Shown piece by piece: positions 1 through 7,636 of a DNA stretch of 27,979 nucleotides (within the stretch, counting starts at the first letter, position 1; every line of letters starts with the position of its first letter). The notes under the pieces are model-generated. The model saw nothing but the letters and a program-made list of their open reading frames with translations, was not told the origin of the DNA and searched no databases. The DNA comes from a virus: positions 1 through 27,979 of the IMG/VR virus record IMGVR_UViG_3300046457_000100; one strand, written 5' to 3'. Position numbers and translations under genes: made by a program.

Positions 1-313
1 AAACCGAGTCCTTTCCCCGGTGACATGGTGGGGGAATGATTACGCAAGCGTCTGCCGGGCCAAGTACCAGTTCAGTTGCTGGAACTCCAACGACCCGAAC
101 TTCCCTTTTCTCTCTGGTTCCCGAGATATTCCCAAGTCTGAGTACCAAGAGTGTGAAGCTGCTGCTCTCCTGGTACTCGCCAATTACTTGCCTGACTTCA
201 CGTTGGGTGCGACTCACTACTACGCGAAGAGCATTGCTGCTCCGGCATGGACCAAGGGCGCTACTCGCACGATCCAGGTAGGCAGTCACATCTTCTACAA
301 GGACGTGAAGTGA
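1..313 (+). CDS. SleB-type cell-wall hydrolase, C-terminal part (cut by window start)
   Basis: This is the C-terminal part of a peptidoglycan hydrolase of the SleB / Hydrolase_2 type, probably the phage endolysin. The reading frame is open from base 2, so the gene begins upstream of the window. The internal GTG at 20 is unlikely to be the start, because the residues before it (NRVLSP) fit the family. Family hallmarks are the NRV...WWGND segment, a VCRAKYQFSCWN box followed by NDPN, and the closing GATHYYAK...W.KGATRTIQVGSHIFYKD block. The N-terminal half, with the expected catalytic glutamate, is off-window. The stop lies 27 bases before the next gene, consistent with a shared late transcript. 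The family call is firm; the role in lysis rather than in entry is inferred from its position next to late genes. Confidence 0.85.
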   Translation, partial: NRVLSPVTWWGNDYASVCRAKYQFSCWNSNDPNFPFLSGSRDIPKSEYQECEAAALLVLANYLPDFTLGATHYYAKSIAAPAWTKGATRTIQVGSHIFYKDVK

Positions 314-340
314 CAGCACCCATTCAAAAGGAACACTGAA

Positions 341-703
341 ATGTCCACATTCTCCCTGGTTCAAATCGCTGAGGCTGTCTCGAAAGCCTTCGTGGCAGTC
401 GAAGTTGCCGTCGAGGATTTCGCCCGCCTGAAGACCTTCGCCATCCAGATGATGGATTCGGCTCAATCCGCCTACGCCACCACACAAAACGCTGGCACGA
501 CCAAGCTCAAGTTGGTGCTGGCTGCGGTCGAAGCGCTGGCCGGTGTGCTCGGGATTAGCTGGGTGTCGGCCATGGTCAACGCCCTCACGACCTTCATCAC
601 GCTGACGAAAGCGGCATACAACGCCGTGGTCGATGCAGCGAAAGTGCCGGCTGCGGCGGTGACGGGTCAAGTGGCAGTGGCTCAGCCGTCCTTTCTGGTC
701 TGA
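341..703 (+). CDS. Small helical late protein, possible lysis-associated or holin-like
   Basis: I do not recognise this 120-residue protein by sequence. It starts at ATG 341 behind a good ribosome binding site (AAAGGAA). It is almost entirely helix-forming and Ala/Val-rich: an amphipathic first half (about residues 5-50), a KLKLVLAAVEALAGVLGISW segment (about 53-72), then a mildly hydrophobic helix to about residue 100 and a short Pro/Ala tail. The hydrophobic stretches are too interrupted for a confident transmembrane call. Its place directly after the hydrolase and before a terminator suggests a lysis helper such as a holin, but a small virion protein is equally possible. Confidence 0.6.
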   Translation: MSTFSLVQIAEAVSKAFVAVEVAVEDFARLKTFAIQMMDSAQSAYATTQNAGTTKLKLVLAAVEALAGVLGISWVSAMVNALTTFITLTKAAYNAVVDAAKVPAAAVTGQVAVAQPSFLV

Positions 704-721
704 GTTTTTATTTGCGAAGGA

Positions 722-766
722 ACCAAGGAAGGAAGATTCCAAGTGAACTTCCTTCCTTGGTCTTTT
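722..766 (+). terminator. Hairpin terminator between lysis-side genes and portal
   Basis: Two perfect 14-base arms, 722-735 (ACCAAGGAAGGAAG) and 748-761, enclose a 12-base loop and are followed by CTTTTG. The left arm overlaps a copy of the dispersed motif (GAACCAAGGAA, 720-730), and the right arm carries a near copy. The T tract is short, so termination may be partial. The gap 704-788 holds nothing else except the portal ribosome binding site. Confidence 0.7.
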
Positions 767-788
767 GTGGCAACGGGGAATACCGCCA

Positions 789-2990
789 ATGAAGATCGAA
801 ACTCCGGATCAGGTTTTGCCTGGGCCGCAAGTACCTGCAAAGAAGCTGACCAGCTGGAAGAACGAGCCGACTCTCGAGATCCTGAAAGGTGACCTCGAAG
901 CGGCCAAACCGTCCCACGATGCTCAGGTCGCCAAGATCAACAAGTGGGTCGAGCTGCTCGACGTGAAGGGCCACGCCGCTCCCAAGAAGATCAAGGGACG
1001 CTCGTCGGTCCAGCCCAAGCTGATTCGTCGCCAGGCTGAATGGCGATACGCTGCACTGTCCGAGCCTTTCCTTGGCTCAAACAAGCTGTTCAAAATTACG
1101 CCGGCCAACTGGGGCAGCACCAAAGCGGCCGCCCAGAACGAGCTCGTCTTGAACTGGCAGTTCCGCACCAAGATGAACCGGATCAAGTTCATCGACGACT
1201 ACGTGCGCTGCACGGTCGATGAAGGCACGTCTGTCGTTCGACTCGGCTGGAAACGGGTCACCAAGAAGCTCAAGCAGCAGGTGCCCCGCTTTGCTCACTA
1301 CGAAGCTGAGACACCGGAGCACGTCGCAGCCCTGAGTCAGGCTCACCAGATGAGCCAGGAAAACCCGGATCAATACGCTCAGCAGGTTCCTCCCGAGATG
1401 CAGTCTGCTGTCTCCCACTATCAGGAGACAGGCCAGATGACCTACGCCGTGAAAGACGGTGTGGAGACGGTGACGACCGAGCAGCTGATGGAGAACCGGC
1501 CGACGGCCGAAGTGTTCGACATCCGCAACTTCTACCTGGACCCGAGCTGCAACGGTGACACCGACAAGGCCATGTTCGCGGTCGTCTCGTTCGAGACGAA
1601 CAAGGCCGAACTCCAGAAGGAAGGTGACCGGTACAAGAATCTGGACGCCGTGAACTGGGAAGGTGCGACAACGGTGGTCGAGCCGAACCATGCCACCCAG
1701 ACGCCGAACGACTTCAACTTCAAGGATGCCACCCGCAAAAAGGTGGTGGCCTACGAATACTGGGGTCTGTATGACGTGGCAGGTGACGGCGTGCTGGTGC
1801 CCATTGTGGCTACCTGGATCGCCAACACCATGATCCGGATGGAACTCAATCCGTTCCCGGACCAGAAGATCCCGTTCGTCGTGGTGCCGTATCTGCCGAT
1901 CAAACGCTCGGCCTACGGTGAGCCGGATGCGGAGATGCTCGAAGACAACCAGAAGATTCTGGGTGCAGTGACCCGAGGCATGATCGATTTGTTGGGCCGC
2001 TCGGCCAATGGCCAGCAGGGTTTCGCCAAGGGCATGCTAGATCCGGTCAACCGTCGGCGCTACGAGAACGGGCAGGACTATGAGTTCAACCCGAACATGC
2101 CGATCCAGAACGGACTGATCGAGCACAAGTATCCGGAGCTGCCGCAGTCCGCTCTCACCATGGTTCAGTACATGAACCAGGATGCAGAAGCCCTCACCGG
2201 GGTGAAGTCCTTCGGCGGTGGGCTGTCCGGAGATTCCTACGGAGATGTGGCCACCGGCATCAAGGGTGCGCTCGACGCAGCTTCCAAGCGTGAGATGGCC
2301 ATTCTCCGCCGACTCGCCAAGGGCATGTCCCAGATTGGCGACAAGATCGTGGCCATGAATGGCGCCTTCATGTCGGAACAAGAGACGATCCAGGTCACGC
2401 AGGAAGAGTTCGTTACGGTCAATCGTGATGAACTGATCGGCAACTTCGATCTGATCGTAGACATCTCGACCGCTGAGGTGGACAACCAGCAGTCTCAGGA
2501 TCTGGCGTTCATGTTGCAGACGATCGGACCCAAGGGTGACTGGAGTTTCACCGCACTCATCCTGGCGGAGATCTGCCGGTTGAAGCGGATGCCCGAACTC
2601 GCTCACAAGATCGAGAACTTCCAACCGCAGCCGGACCCGGTCCAACAACAGTTGCAGCAGCTCCAGCTCAAGAAAGAGCAGTCCGAGATCGACAAGAACG
2701 AGGCTCAGGCCCAGCTGTACCAGGCGCAAGCCAAGGCAGCAGCGAGCCAAGGGGATCTCAACAACCTCAACTATGTCGAGCAAGAGACGGGCACCAAGCA
2801 CGCTCGGGACATGGAGAAGCAGCAAGGACAGGCCGAAGGCAACCAGCATCTGGCAGTCACCAATGCGCTCCTCAAACCGAGGAAGCAGGCCAATGGTGGG
2901 GAGTCGAAGCCGGATGTGGCAGCAGCTGTCGGCTACAACGCTATCTCCAGGGCACAAAGCGGTGTACCAGCTGGACAAGTACCGGGGTAA
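789..2990 (+). CDS. Portal protein (N4 gp59-like)
   Basis: This is the portal, the dodecameric ring at one capsid vertex through which DNA is packaged and ejected. I chose ATG 789 (733 aa) because GGGGA lies 8 bases upstream; an in-frame TTG at 765 would run into the terminator hairpin and is unlikely. The N-terminal part has the conserved GRSSVQPKLIRRQAEWRY segment followed by SEPFLGSNKLF, and DDYVRCTVDEGTSVVRLGW, typical of N4-type portals. From about residue 613 the protein becomes Gln/Ala/Lys-rich coiled coil (QQQLQQLQLKKEQ onward), as expected for a portal barrel inside the capsid. The length is close to the N4 portal (about 760 aa). It is first in the virion gene run portal / small protein / scaffold / capsid. 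Confidence 0.9.
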   Translation: MKIETPDQVLPGPQVPAKKLTSWKNEPTLEILKGDLEAAKPSHDAQVAKINKWVELLDVKGHAAPKKIKGRSSVQPKLIRRQAEWRYAALSEPFLGSNKLFKITPANWGSTKAAAQNELVLNWQFRTKMNRIKFIDDYVRCTVDEGTSVVRLGWKRVTKKLKQQVPRFAHYEAETPEHVAALSQAHQMSQENPDQYAQQVPPEMQSAVSHYQETGQMTYAVKDGVETVTTEQLMENRPTAEVFDIRNFYLDPSCNGDTDKAMFAVVSFETNKAELQKEGDRYKNLDAVNWEGATTVVEPNHATQTPNDFNFKDATRKKVVAYEYWGLYDVAGDGVLVPIVATWIANTMIRMELNPFPDQKIPFVVVPYLPIKRSAYGEPDAEMLEDNQKILGAVTRGMIDLLGRSANGQQGFAKGMLDPVNRRRYENGQDYEFNPNMPIQNGLIEHKYPELPQSALTMVQYMNQDAEALTGVKSFGGGLSGDSYGDVATGIKGALDAASKREMAILRRLAKGMSQIGDKIVAMNGAFMSEQETIQVTQEEFVTVNRDELIGNFDLIVDISTAEVDNQQSQDLAFMLQTIGPKGDWSFTALILAEICRLKRMPELAHKIENFQPQPDPVQQQLQQLQLKKEQSEIDKNEAQAQLYQAQAKAAASQGDLNNLNYVEQETGTKHARDMEKQQGQAEGNQHLAVTNALLKPRKQANGGESKPDVAAAVGYNAISRAQSGVPAGQVPG

Positions 2991-3014
2991 ACTCCTACAA
3001 TCCTGATGTTATGT

Positions 3015-3042
3015 TTGGGGACGCACAGACTGTGCTCCCCAA
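3015..3042. other. Strong hairpin between portal and next gene
   Basis: In the 109-base gap after the portal, TTGGGGA (3015-3021) pairs with TCCCCAA (3036-3042). Inside this, GCACA (3023-3027) pairs with TGTGC (3031-3035) around a three-base GAC loop, with C3022 bulged. No T tract follows, so this is not a standard intrinsic terminator. It may be an RNA processing or stabilising element. A near copy of the dispersed motif (TTCTCTGGCTC, 3054-3064) lies just downstream. Confidence 0.55.
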
Positions 3043-3076
3043 TAACTTCGGGCTTCTCTGGCTCAAAACCTCAACG

Positions 3077-3091
3077 TATCTTTTAAGGGAT
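3077..3091 (+). promoter_or_regulatory. Leader element with RBS, similar to that before the vRNAP gene
   Basis: TATCTTTTAAGGGAT precedes the ATG at 3100 and resembles TATCTCTAGGGAT at 12833-12845 before the vRNAP gene, differing by a two-base gap. The AGGGA part is the ribosome binding site. The TATCT part could be a weak -10 element of a late promoter, but no clear -35 is visible. Two copies are too few to be sure. Confidence 0.25.
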
Positions 3092-3099
3092 TCAAATCC

Positions 3100-3459
3100 A
3101 TGCACGTAGCGAACAGACTCCAGCAACTCGAAGCGGGACTGGAAGACGCAAAGCAAGCAGTTGCACTCCGGGACACGATCCTCAAGCTCACCGAGAACCG
3201 GGAGTTCAAGAAGGTCATCCGCGAGAATTTCCTCGAAACTGCGTGCGCTCGTTATGCACGCGAATCCGCAGATCCGATCCTCTCGGATCGTCAACGCGCT
3301 GATGCACTGGCCATGGCTCAGGCAGCCGGCCACTTGAAGCGCTGGTTCCAGCTCCAGATCCAGATGGGCGATACGGCAGCTCAGTCGATCCCCAGCTACG
3401 AGTCGGACATCGAGCTCGAACGCTCGGGTGAAGACACCGCCGAAGAAGGAGACGAATAA
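3100..3459 (+). CDS. Conserved small virion-morphogenesis protein (N4 gp58 position)
   Basis: This 119-residue, charged, mostly helical protein sits between portal and scaffold, where N4-like phages keep a short conserved gene of unknown function. The N-terminal half looks like coiled coil (LQQLEAGLEDAKQAVALRD). The middle has a conserved-looking segment ending in RADALAMAQAAGHLKRWF, and the tail is acidic (SGEDTAEEGDE). The start at 3100 follows AAGGGA. The stop is two bases before the scaffold ATG, so the two are probably translationally coupled. A chaperone, adaptor or minor head role is plausible from position only. Confidence 0.7.
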   Translation: MHVANRLQQLEAGLEDAKQAVALRDTILKLTENREFKKVIRENFLETACARYARESADPILSDRQRADALAMAQAAGHLKRWFQLQIQMGDTAAQSIPSYESDIELERSGEDTAEEGDE

Positions 3460-3461
3460 TC

Positions 3462-4721
3462 ATGCCGGACATCTCAGCGGACCAAACCAATCCGCTGGGT
3501 ATGTCGGATGAGGACTTCCTGAAGCAGCTTCCCCCCGGTGATGCACCGGTGGTCGAGGCGGTTGAGGAAGTCCCCACCGACACGCCCAGCACCGAAACCA
3601 AAGTCGAACCGACTTCAACTGAAGTTGACGACGAGTCAAATGTTGCTTCTACGCAAGAAGCCTCTAGTAAACCAGAGGTGAATGGTGGTAATGTTCCGAC
3701 CAATGTAGTTGGACAAGAAAGCAAGAAGGACGAAGCAACTGCAAGTGATCCCACAGCGAAGCCGGCAGGCGACGCCAAAGACACCCAGGGCAAGGAAGCG
3801 CAGTCGGAAACTACCGACGCCACCAAGCCAGCTGCCCAGACTGCTGCTGTCGACTACGAAGCGTTTTACAAGCAGGTGATGACGCCCTTCAAGGCAAACG
3901 GCAAACAGATCGAACTCCGTTCTATGGACGAAGCGATCCAGCTGATGCAGATGGGCGCCAACTACACCCGCAAGATGCAGGACATGGCTCCGCATCGAAA
4001 GACACTGCTGATGTTGGAAAATGCAAAGCTGCTGGACCCGGATCGTTTGTCGCTCCTCATCGATGTGAACAACGGCGATCCCAAGGCAATCCAGAAGCTG
4101 CTGAAGGACAAGGGAGTAGATCCCATGTCCATCGACACCAGCGAAGAATCAAACTACCTTGGTGGAAATCACAAGGTCAGTGATGAAGAAGCGAATTTCC
4201 GCTCCGCTCTCGACGAACTCAGTTCGCACGATACCGGCAAAGCGACGCTTCAGACCATCAACTCGACGTGGGATCAGGCCAGTAAGGATGTGCTGTGGAA
4301 AGAGCCACAGGTGATGTCAGCGATTCATTCGCAGCGTGAGAACGGTATCTACGACCGCATCTCCACTGAAGTGAACCGTCAACGGATCCTTGGCAAAGTT
4401 CCAGCTGATCTGCCGTTCATTCAGGCCTATAAGGTTGTGGGTGATGCGATGCAGGCGGCAGGCGCATTCAATGACCTGGTCAAGGCCAGTCCCAAAGAAA
4501 CGCCTGCCTCCTCTGGCTCAAGCGAAGCAGCACTAGCTGCTGCCGCTACCAAAACGCCAGTAGCCACTCGTGTCGTCACTCCCAAGTCGGCCGTTACGAA
4601 CTCGGATCAAGCAAGTGCCGCTGCGGCAACGCGGAGCACACCCCGAGAAGTCAAGGCACTCGTCAATCCCCTGGCTATGTCAGATGACGAGTTCTTGAAG
4701 CAGTTCGAAAACCGGCTTTGA
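3462..4721 (+). CDS. Probable capsid scaffolding protein (N4 gp57 position)
   Basis: This 419-residue acidic protein directly precedes the major capsid gene, the usual place for a scaffold. Residues about 25-125 are disordered, rich in Glu, Thr, Ser, Pro and Lys. The middle (about 126-345) is helical, and about 346-395 is an Ala/Ser/Thr-rich linker. An almost identical motif, NPLxMSDxxFLKQ, appears at residues 10-22 and again at 402-414, near both ends. ATG 3462 has AAGGAG upstream. The DNA for the acidic linker (about 3610-3730) is visibly poorer in GC than its neighbours. No sequence signature proves scaffold function; the call rests on position, acidity and architecture. Confidence 0.75.
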   Translation: MPDISADQTNPLGMSDEDFLKQLPPGDAPVVEAVEEVPTDTPSTETKVEPTSTEVDDESNVASTQEASSKPEVNGGNVPTNVVGQESKKDEATASDPTAKPAGDAKDTQGKEAQSETTDATKPAAQTAAVDYEAFYKQVMTPFKANGKQIELRSMDEAIQLMQMGANYTRKMQDMAPHRKTLLMLENAKLLDPDRLSLLIDVNNGDPKAIQKLLKDKGVDPMSIDTSEESNYLGGNHKVSDEEANFRSALDELSSHDTGKATLQTINSTWDQASKDVLWKEPQVMSAIHSQRENGIYDRISTEVNRQRILGKVPADLPFIQAYKVVGDAMQAAGAFNDLVKASPKETPASSGSSEAALAAAATKTPVATRVVTPKSAVTNSDQASAAAATRSTPREVKALVNPLAMSDDEFLKQFENRL

Positions 4722-4737
4722 TAAGGGAACCTGACCC

Positions 4738-5970
4738 ATGCCATTGAATTACAACGCCCCGGCCGACGGGCAAAAGTCGAGCGTCGACAGCGCATCGTCG
4801 GACCAGATGGCCACTTTCTTCTGGTTGAAGAAGGCGATCATCACGTCGCGCAAAGAGCAGTACTTCATGCCGCTCGCTTCGGTCACCAACATGCCGAAGA
4901 ACTACGGCAAGAAGATCAAGATCTACGAGTACGTGCCCCTGCTCGACGATCGCAACATCAACGATCAAGGCCTCGATGCAACCGGTGCCACGATCGCCAA
5001 CGGCAATCTGTACGGCTCGTCGAAGGACATCGGCACGATCACCTCGAAGCTGCCGACGCTGACGGAAAACGGCGGCCGTGTGAACCGAGTCGGTTTCACC
5101 CGTCTGGAACGTGAAGGCTCGCTGCACAAGTTCGGCTTCTTCACCGAGTTCAGCCAAGAATCGCTCGACTTCGACTCGGACTCCGAGCTGATGTCGCACC
5201 TTTCGACGGAACTGATGAACGGTGCCGTGCAGATGACGGAAGCCACGCTCCAGAAGGATCTGTTGGCCGCTCCGGGTGTCGTGCTGTACGCAGGTGCTGC
5301 AACGTCGGACGCCACGGTGACCGGTGAAGTGACGCCGGCAGCAGGTGAAGTTCCGGAAATCCCGGCTTCGACGGTGACCTACAAGAACCTGATCCGCCTG
5401 GACGGGATCCTGACGGACAACCGCAGCCCGACGAAGGTCACGATCATCACGGGTTCCCGTCTGGTCGACACGAAGGTGATCGGTGCCACGCGTGTCATGT
5501 ACGTGGGTTCGGAACTCGTTCCGCTGCTCATGGGCCTGACCGATCTGTTCGGCAACAAGGCGTTCGTTGAGCTCCAGCATTACGCTGATGCCGGCAACAT
5601 CATGAACGGCGAAGTCGGTGCAATCGGCAAGTGGCGCTTCATCCAAGTGCCGGAAATGCTGCACTGGGCAGGCGCCGGCAAGGCAGTGGTGTCGAATCCG
5701 GGCTATCGCAGCTCGATGAAGGGCGGCACCGATCACTACGACATCTTCCCGATGCTCACCATCGGTGACGATTCGTTCACGACGATTGGCTTCCAGACGG
5801 ACGGCAAGACGGTGAAGTTCTCGGTGCTCACGAAGATGCCGGGCAACGACACGGCGGACCGCAACGATCCGTACGGCGAAACGGGCTTCAGCTCGATCAA
5901 GTGGTACTACGGCATCTTGATCAAGCGTCCGGAACGCCTCGGCCTCATCAAGACCGTCGCACCGGTCTAA
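4738..5970 (+). CDS. Major capsid protein (N4 gp56 family)
   Basis: This 410-residue protein is the main shell subunit, expected to adopt the HK97 fold. It matches the N4-gp56 family in length (N4 about 400 aa) and in its pattern: a short polar N-terminus, [37 protein letters not shown], and the region [18 protein letters not shown] followed by [19 protein letters not shown]. The C-terminal part contains [33 protein letters not shown]. The start at 4738 has AAGGGA upstream, 16 bases after the scaffold stop. Codons end strongly in C or G, as expected for the most abundant virion protein. A long hairpin follows the gene. Confidence 0.92.
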   Translation: MPLNYNAPADGQKSSVDSASSDQMATFFWLKKAIITSRKEQYFMPLASVTNMPKNYGKKIKIYEYVPLLDDRNINDQGLDATGATIANGNLYGSSKDIGTITSKLPTLTENGGRVNRVGFTRLEREGSLHKFGFFTEFSQESLDFDSDSELMSHLSTELMNGAVQMTEATLQKDLLAAPGVVLYAGAATSDATVTGEVTPAAGEVPEIPASTVTYKNLIRLDGILTDNRSPTKVTIITGSRLVDTKVIGATRVMYVGSELVPLLMGLTDLFGNKAFVELQHYADAGNIMNGEVGAIGKWRFIQVPEMLHWAGAGKAVVSNPGYRSSMKGGTDHYDIFPMLTIGDDSFTTIGFQTDGKTVKFSVLTKMPGNDTADRNDPYGETGFSSIKWYYGILIKRPERLGLIKTVAPV

Positions 5971-5976
5971 CCTGAG

Positions 5977-6020
5977 CCAAGTGGAAAGGAGATTTCTCCC
6001 CGGAGTCTCCTTTCCCTTGG
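5977..6020. terminator. Long hairpin after capsid gene
   Basis: CCAAG (5977-5981) and GGAAAGGAGA (5983-5992) pair with TCTCCTTTCC (6006-6015) and CTTGG (6016-6020), a 15-bp stem with only T5982 unpaired. The loop can itself refold as GGAGA/TCTCC. The right arm contains a full copy of the dispersed motif (6012-6023), and the left arm a degenerate inverse one. A CT-rich run follows rather than a T tract, so it may attenuate or stabilise the capsid transcript rather than fully stop it. Confidence 0.55.
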
Positions 6021-6053
6021 TTCCTCGAATCTCTCTCTCTGTGAGACGACATC

Positions 6054-6668
6054 ATGAGTGAACTCCTGCAAGACCCGGCAGACAATCTGCCCACCGAACT
6101 CCAGATGCTGAAAGAAACGGCTACCCTGATGGGTATCAAGTTCAGCAACAACATCTCGGTCGAGACGCTGAAAGCGAAGATCGAAGACAAGCGCGCAGGC
6201 AAGGATGAAGTGAAGGAAGAGCCGTCGGCTCAAGCCAATCCCCTCGCCGGCGAAGTACCGGGCAAGCCGGTCGTCATGAAGACGATCCGCCAGCACCTGC
6301 ACGACGAAGCGATGAAGATGGTCCGGGTTCGGATCCAGTGTCTGGACCCCAAGAAAGCCAACCTGCCGGGTGAAGTGCTGTGCGTTGCCAATGAATATCT
6401 CGGCAACGTGAAGAAGTACATCCCCTACGGTGAAGCGACCGAAGGCGGGTATCACATCCCCCACATCCTGTACGAGACGCTCGAAGCACGCCGGTTCCTG
6501 AACATCAAGATCGTCAAGGACAAGCGCACGAACACCACCCGTCCGGTGACAGCCTGGGCCAAGGAGTTCGCAATCGAAGTGCTGCCGCCGTTGACCAAGG
6601 CTGAGCTCCAGCAGCTCGCCACGGCACAGATGGCCGCAGGCTCCATCGAAACCGTCACGGCTGACTGA
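6054..6668 (+). CDS. Conserved structural or assembly protein with HeH/SAP-like N-terminus (N4 gp55 position)
   Basis: This 204-residue protein lies between capsid and the coiled-coil gene. Residues about 15-45 (ELQMLKETATLMGIKFSNN, then SVETLKAKIEDK) resemble the helix-extended-loop-helix folds of HeH/SAP/Rho-N type, which often bind nucleic acid. After a Lys/Glu linker, the second part (from about residue 67) has a compact segment with VRVRIQCLDPKKANLPGEV and EYLGNVKKYIPYGEATEGGY, which I recognise as a conserved N4-like pattern without known function. No strong Shine-Dalgarno sequence precedes ATG 6054. A clear terminator follows the gene. The role is unknown; the gene itself is firm. Confidence 0.75.
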   Translation: MSELLQDPADNLPTELQMLKETATLMGIKFSNNISVETLKAKIEDKRAGKDEVKEEPSAQANPLAGEVPGKPVVMKTIRQHLHDEAMKMVRVRIQCLDPKKANLPGEVLCVANEYLGNVKKYIPYGEATEGGYHIPHILYETLEARRFLNIKIVKDKRTNTTRPVTAWAKEFAIEVLPPLTKAELQQLATAQMAAGSIETVTAD

Positions 6669-6692
6669 TTAGCCGCAGCTCGTTTTATCGAG

Positions 6693-6728
6693 AGGCCCGC
6701 TCCATTGATTGGGCGGGCCTTTTGTTTT
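6693..6728 (+). terminator. Intrinsic terminator
   Basis: AGGCCCGC (6693-6700) pairs perfectly with GCGGGCCT (6713-6720) and is followed by TTTGTTTT. This is a standard rho-independent terminator. It ends directly against a dispersed-motif copy (6729-6739) that supplies the ribosome binding site of the next gene. Confidence 0.85.
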
Positions 6729-6747
6729 GAACCAGGGAAAAGACAAC

Positions 6748-7635
6748 ATGCCTGCACCGTATGGCGTCGCAGATGCCGCGAATCTTAGTTACAGCCTGCT
6801 GTTGCAGGCCACGCCGATCAACATCGACACGCTCGATCTGACGGCAGACATCTACAAGCTGCCCAGCAACACGACTTCTCCTGCGTACCAGGAAGTGCCG
6901 AAGCTCACCAATGCCGATCTCACCGAAGCGAAGATCGATGGCACCGGCACGTTCGACGTGGTGATGCAAGCAGCCAAGGCATTGCTGCGTGAGGAATACG
7001 AGAAAGGCCGCATCACCGGCGCCGAGTACACCAAGGCATTCATCGCCATGACGGATGCGGCGATGCAGAACTCTGTCCAGTTTTTGATCCAGAGGGATCA
7101 GGCTTACTGGCAGGCCGTGCAGGCACAGGTGGCAATGGTCACCGCTCGGGTGGCACTCGAGACAGCCAAGTATCAAGCCGTCACCGCCCGCATTGCAGCC
7201 GAAGAAGGCAAGGCACAACTGGCTCTGACCAAGGCCAAGATCGGCACGGAAGACGTGCAGTTCGCCCAACTGAAGTACCAGTTCGAGACGCTCGCTCCGG
7301 TTCAGCTGCGCCAAGCTACGGCTCAGGCTACGGTCACGGAAGCGCAACTTGCAGTGGTCAAGGAGCAGGCCGAAACGGCTCGTGCCCAGACGATGGACAC
7401 TCGCACCGATGGCGTGACACCGGTGGCCGGTTCGGTCGGAAAGCAGAAGGCGCTGTACACACAGCAGATCACGAGCTACCAGCGTGATGCCGAAACCAAG
7501 GCGGTGAAGATCTTCGCTGATGCGTGGGTCACGATGAAGTCGGTCGACGAAGGTCTGACGGCTCCGGCTGCCTTCTCCAACGACACCATCAACACTGTTC
7601 TCACAGCACTGAAGAACAACAACTCACTGGGTTGA
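6748..7635 (+). CDS. Coiled-coil structural protein (N4 gp54 position)
   Basis: This protein has 295 residues if it starts at ATG 6748, which has AGGGAAAAG eight bases upstream; an in-frame start at 6709 would lie inside the terminator and is rejected. The N-terminal 60 residues are mixed. Residues about 70-235 are continuous helix, rich in Ala, Gln, Glu and Lys (ALETAKYQAVTARIAAEEGK, then KAKIGTEDVQFAQLKYQFET), a long coiled coil. The C-terminus is helical again. By gene order it matches an N4 virion protein near the portal or tail, but sequence alone gives no function. It is followed after one base by the 846-aa gene. Confidence 0.72.
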   Translation: MPAPYGVADAANLSYSLLLQATPINIDTLDLTADIYKLPSNTTSPAYQEVPKLTNADLTEAKIDGTGTFDVVMQAAKALLREEYEKGRITGAEYTKAFIAMTDAAMQNSVQFLIQRDQAYWQAVQAQVAMVTARVALETAKYQAVTARIAAEEGKAQLALTKAKIGTEDVQFAQLKYQFETLAPVQLRQATAQATVTEAQLAVVKEQAETARAQTMDTRTDGVTPVAGSVGKQKALYTQQITSYQRDAETKAVKIFADAWVTMKSVDEGLTAPAAFSNDTINTVLTALKNNNSLG

Positions 7636-7636
7636 T

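Noticed and set aside
765-788. Upstream TTG start for the portal gene
   Set aside because: It would overlap the end of the terminator and has no ribosome binding site, while ATG 789 has one.
4675-5736. Open frame of 353 codons opposite the capsid gene
   Set aside because: It reflects the biased third positions of the highly expressed capsid gene; no recognisable domain.
6028-6042. CT-repeat run before the 204-aa gene as a functional microsatellite
   Set aside because: It is only a few units long and in a noncoding gap; nothing indicates phase variation.
6709-6747. Upstream start for the 295-aa gene
   Set aside because: It lies within the terminator stem; ATG 6748 has a proper ribosome binding site.
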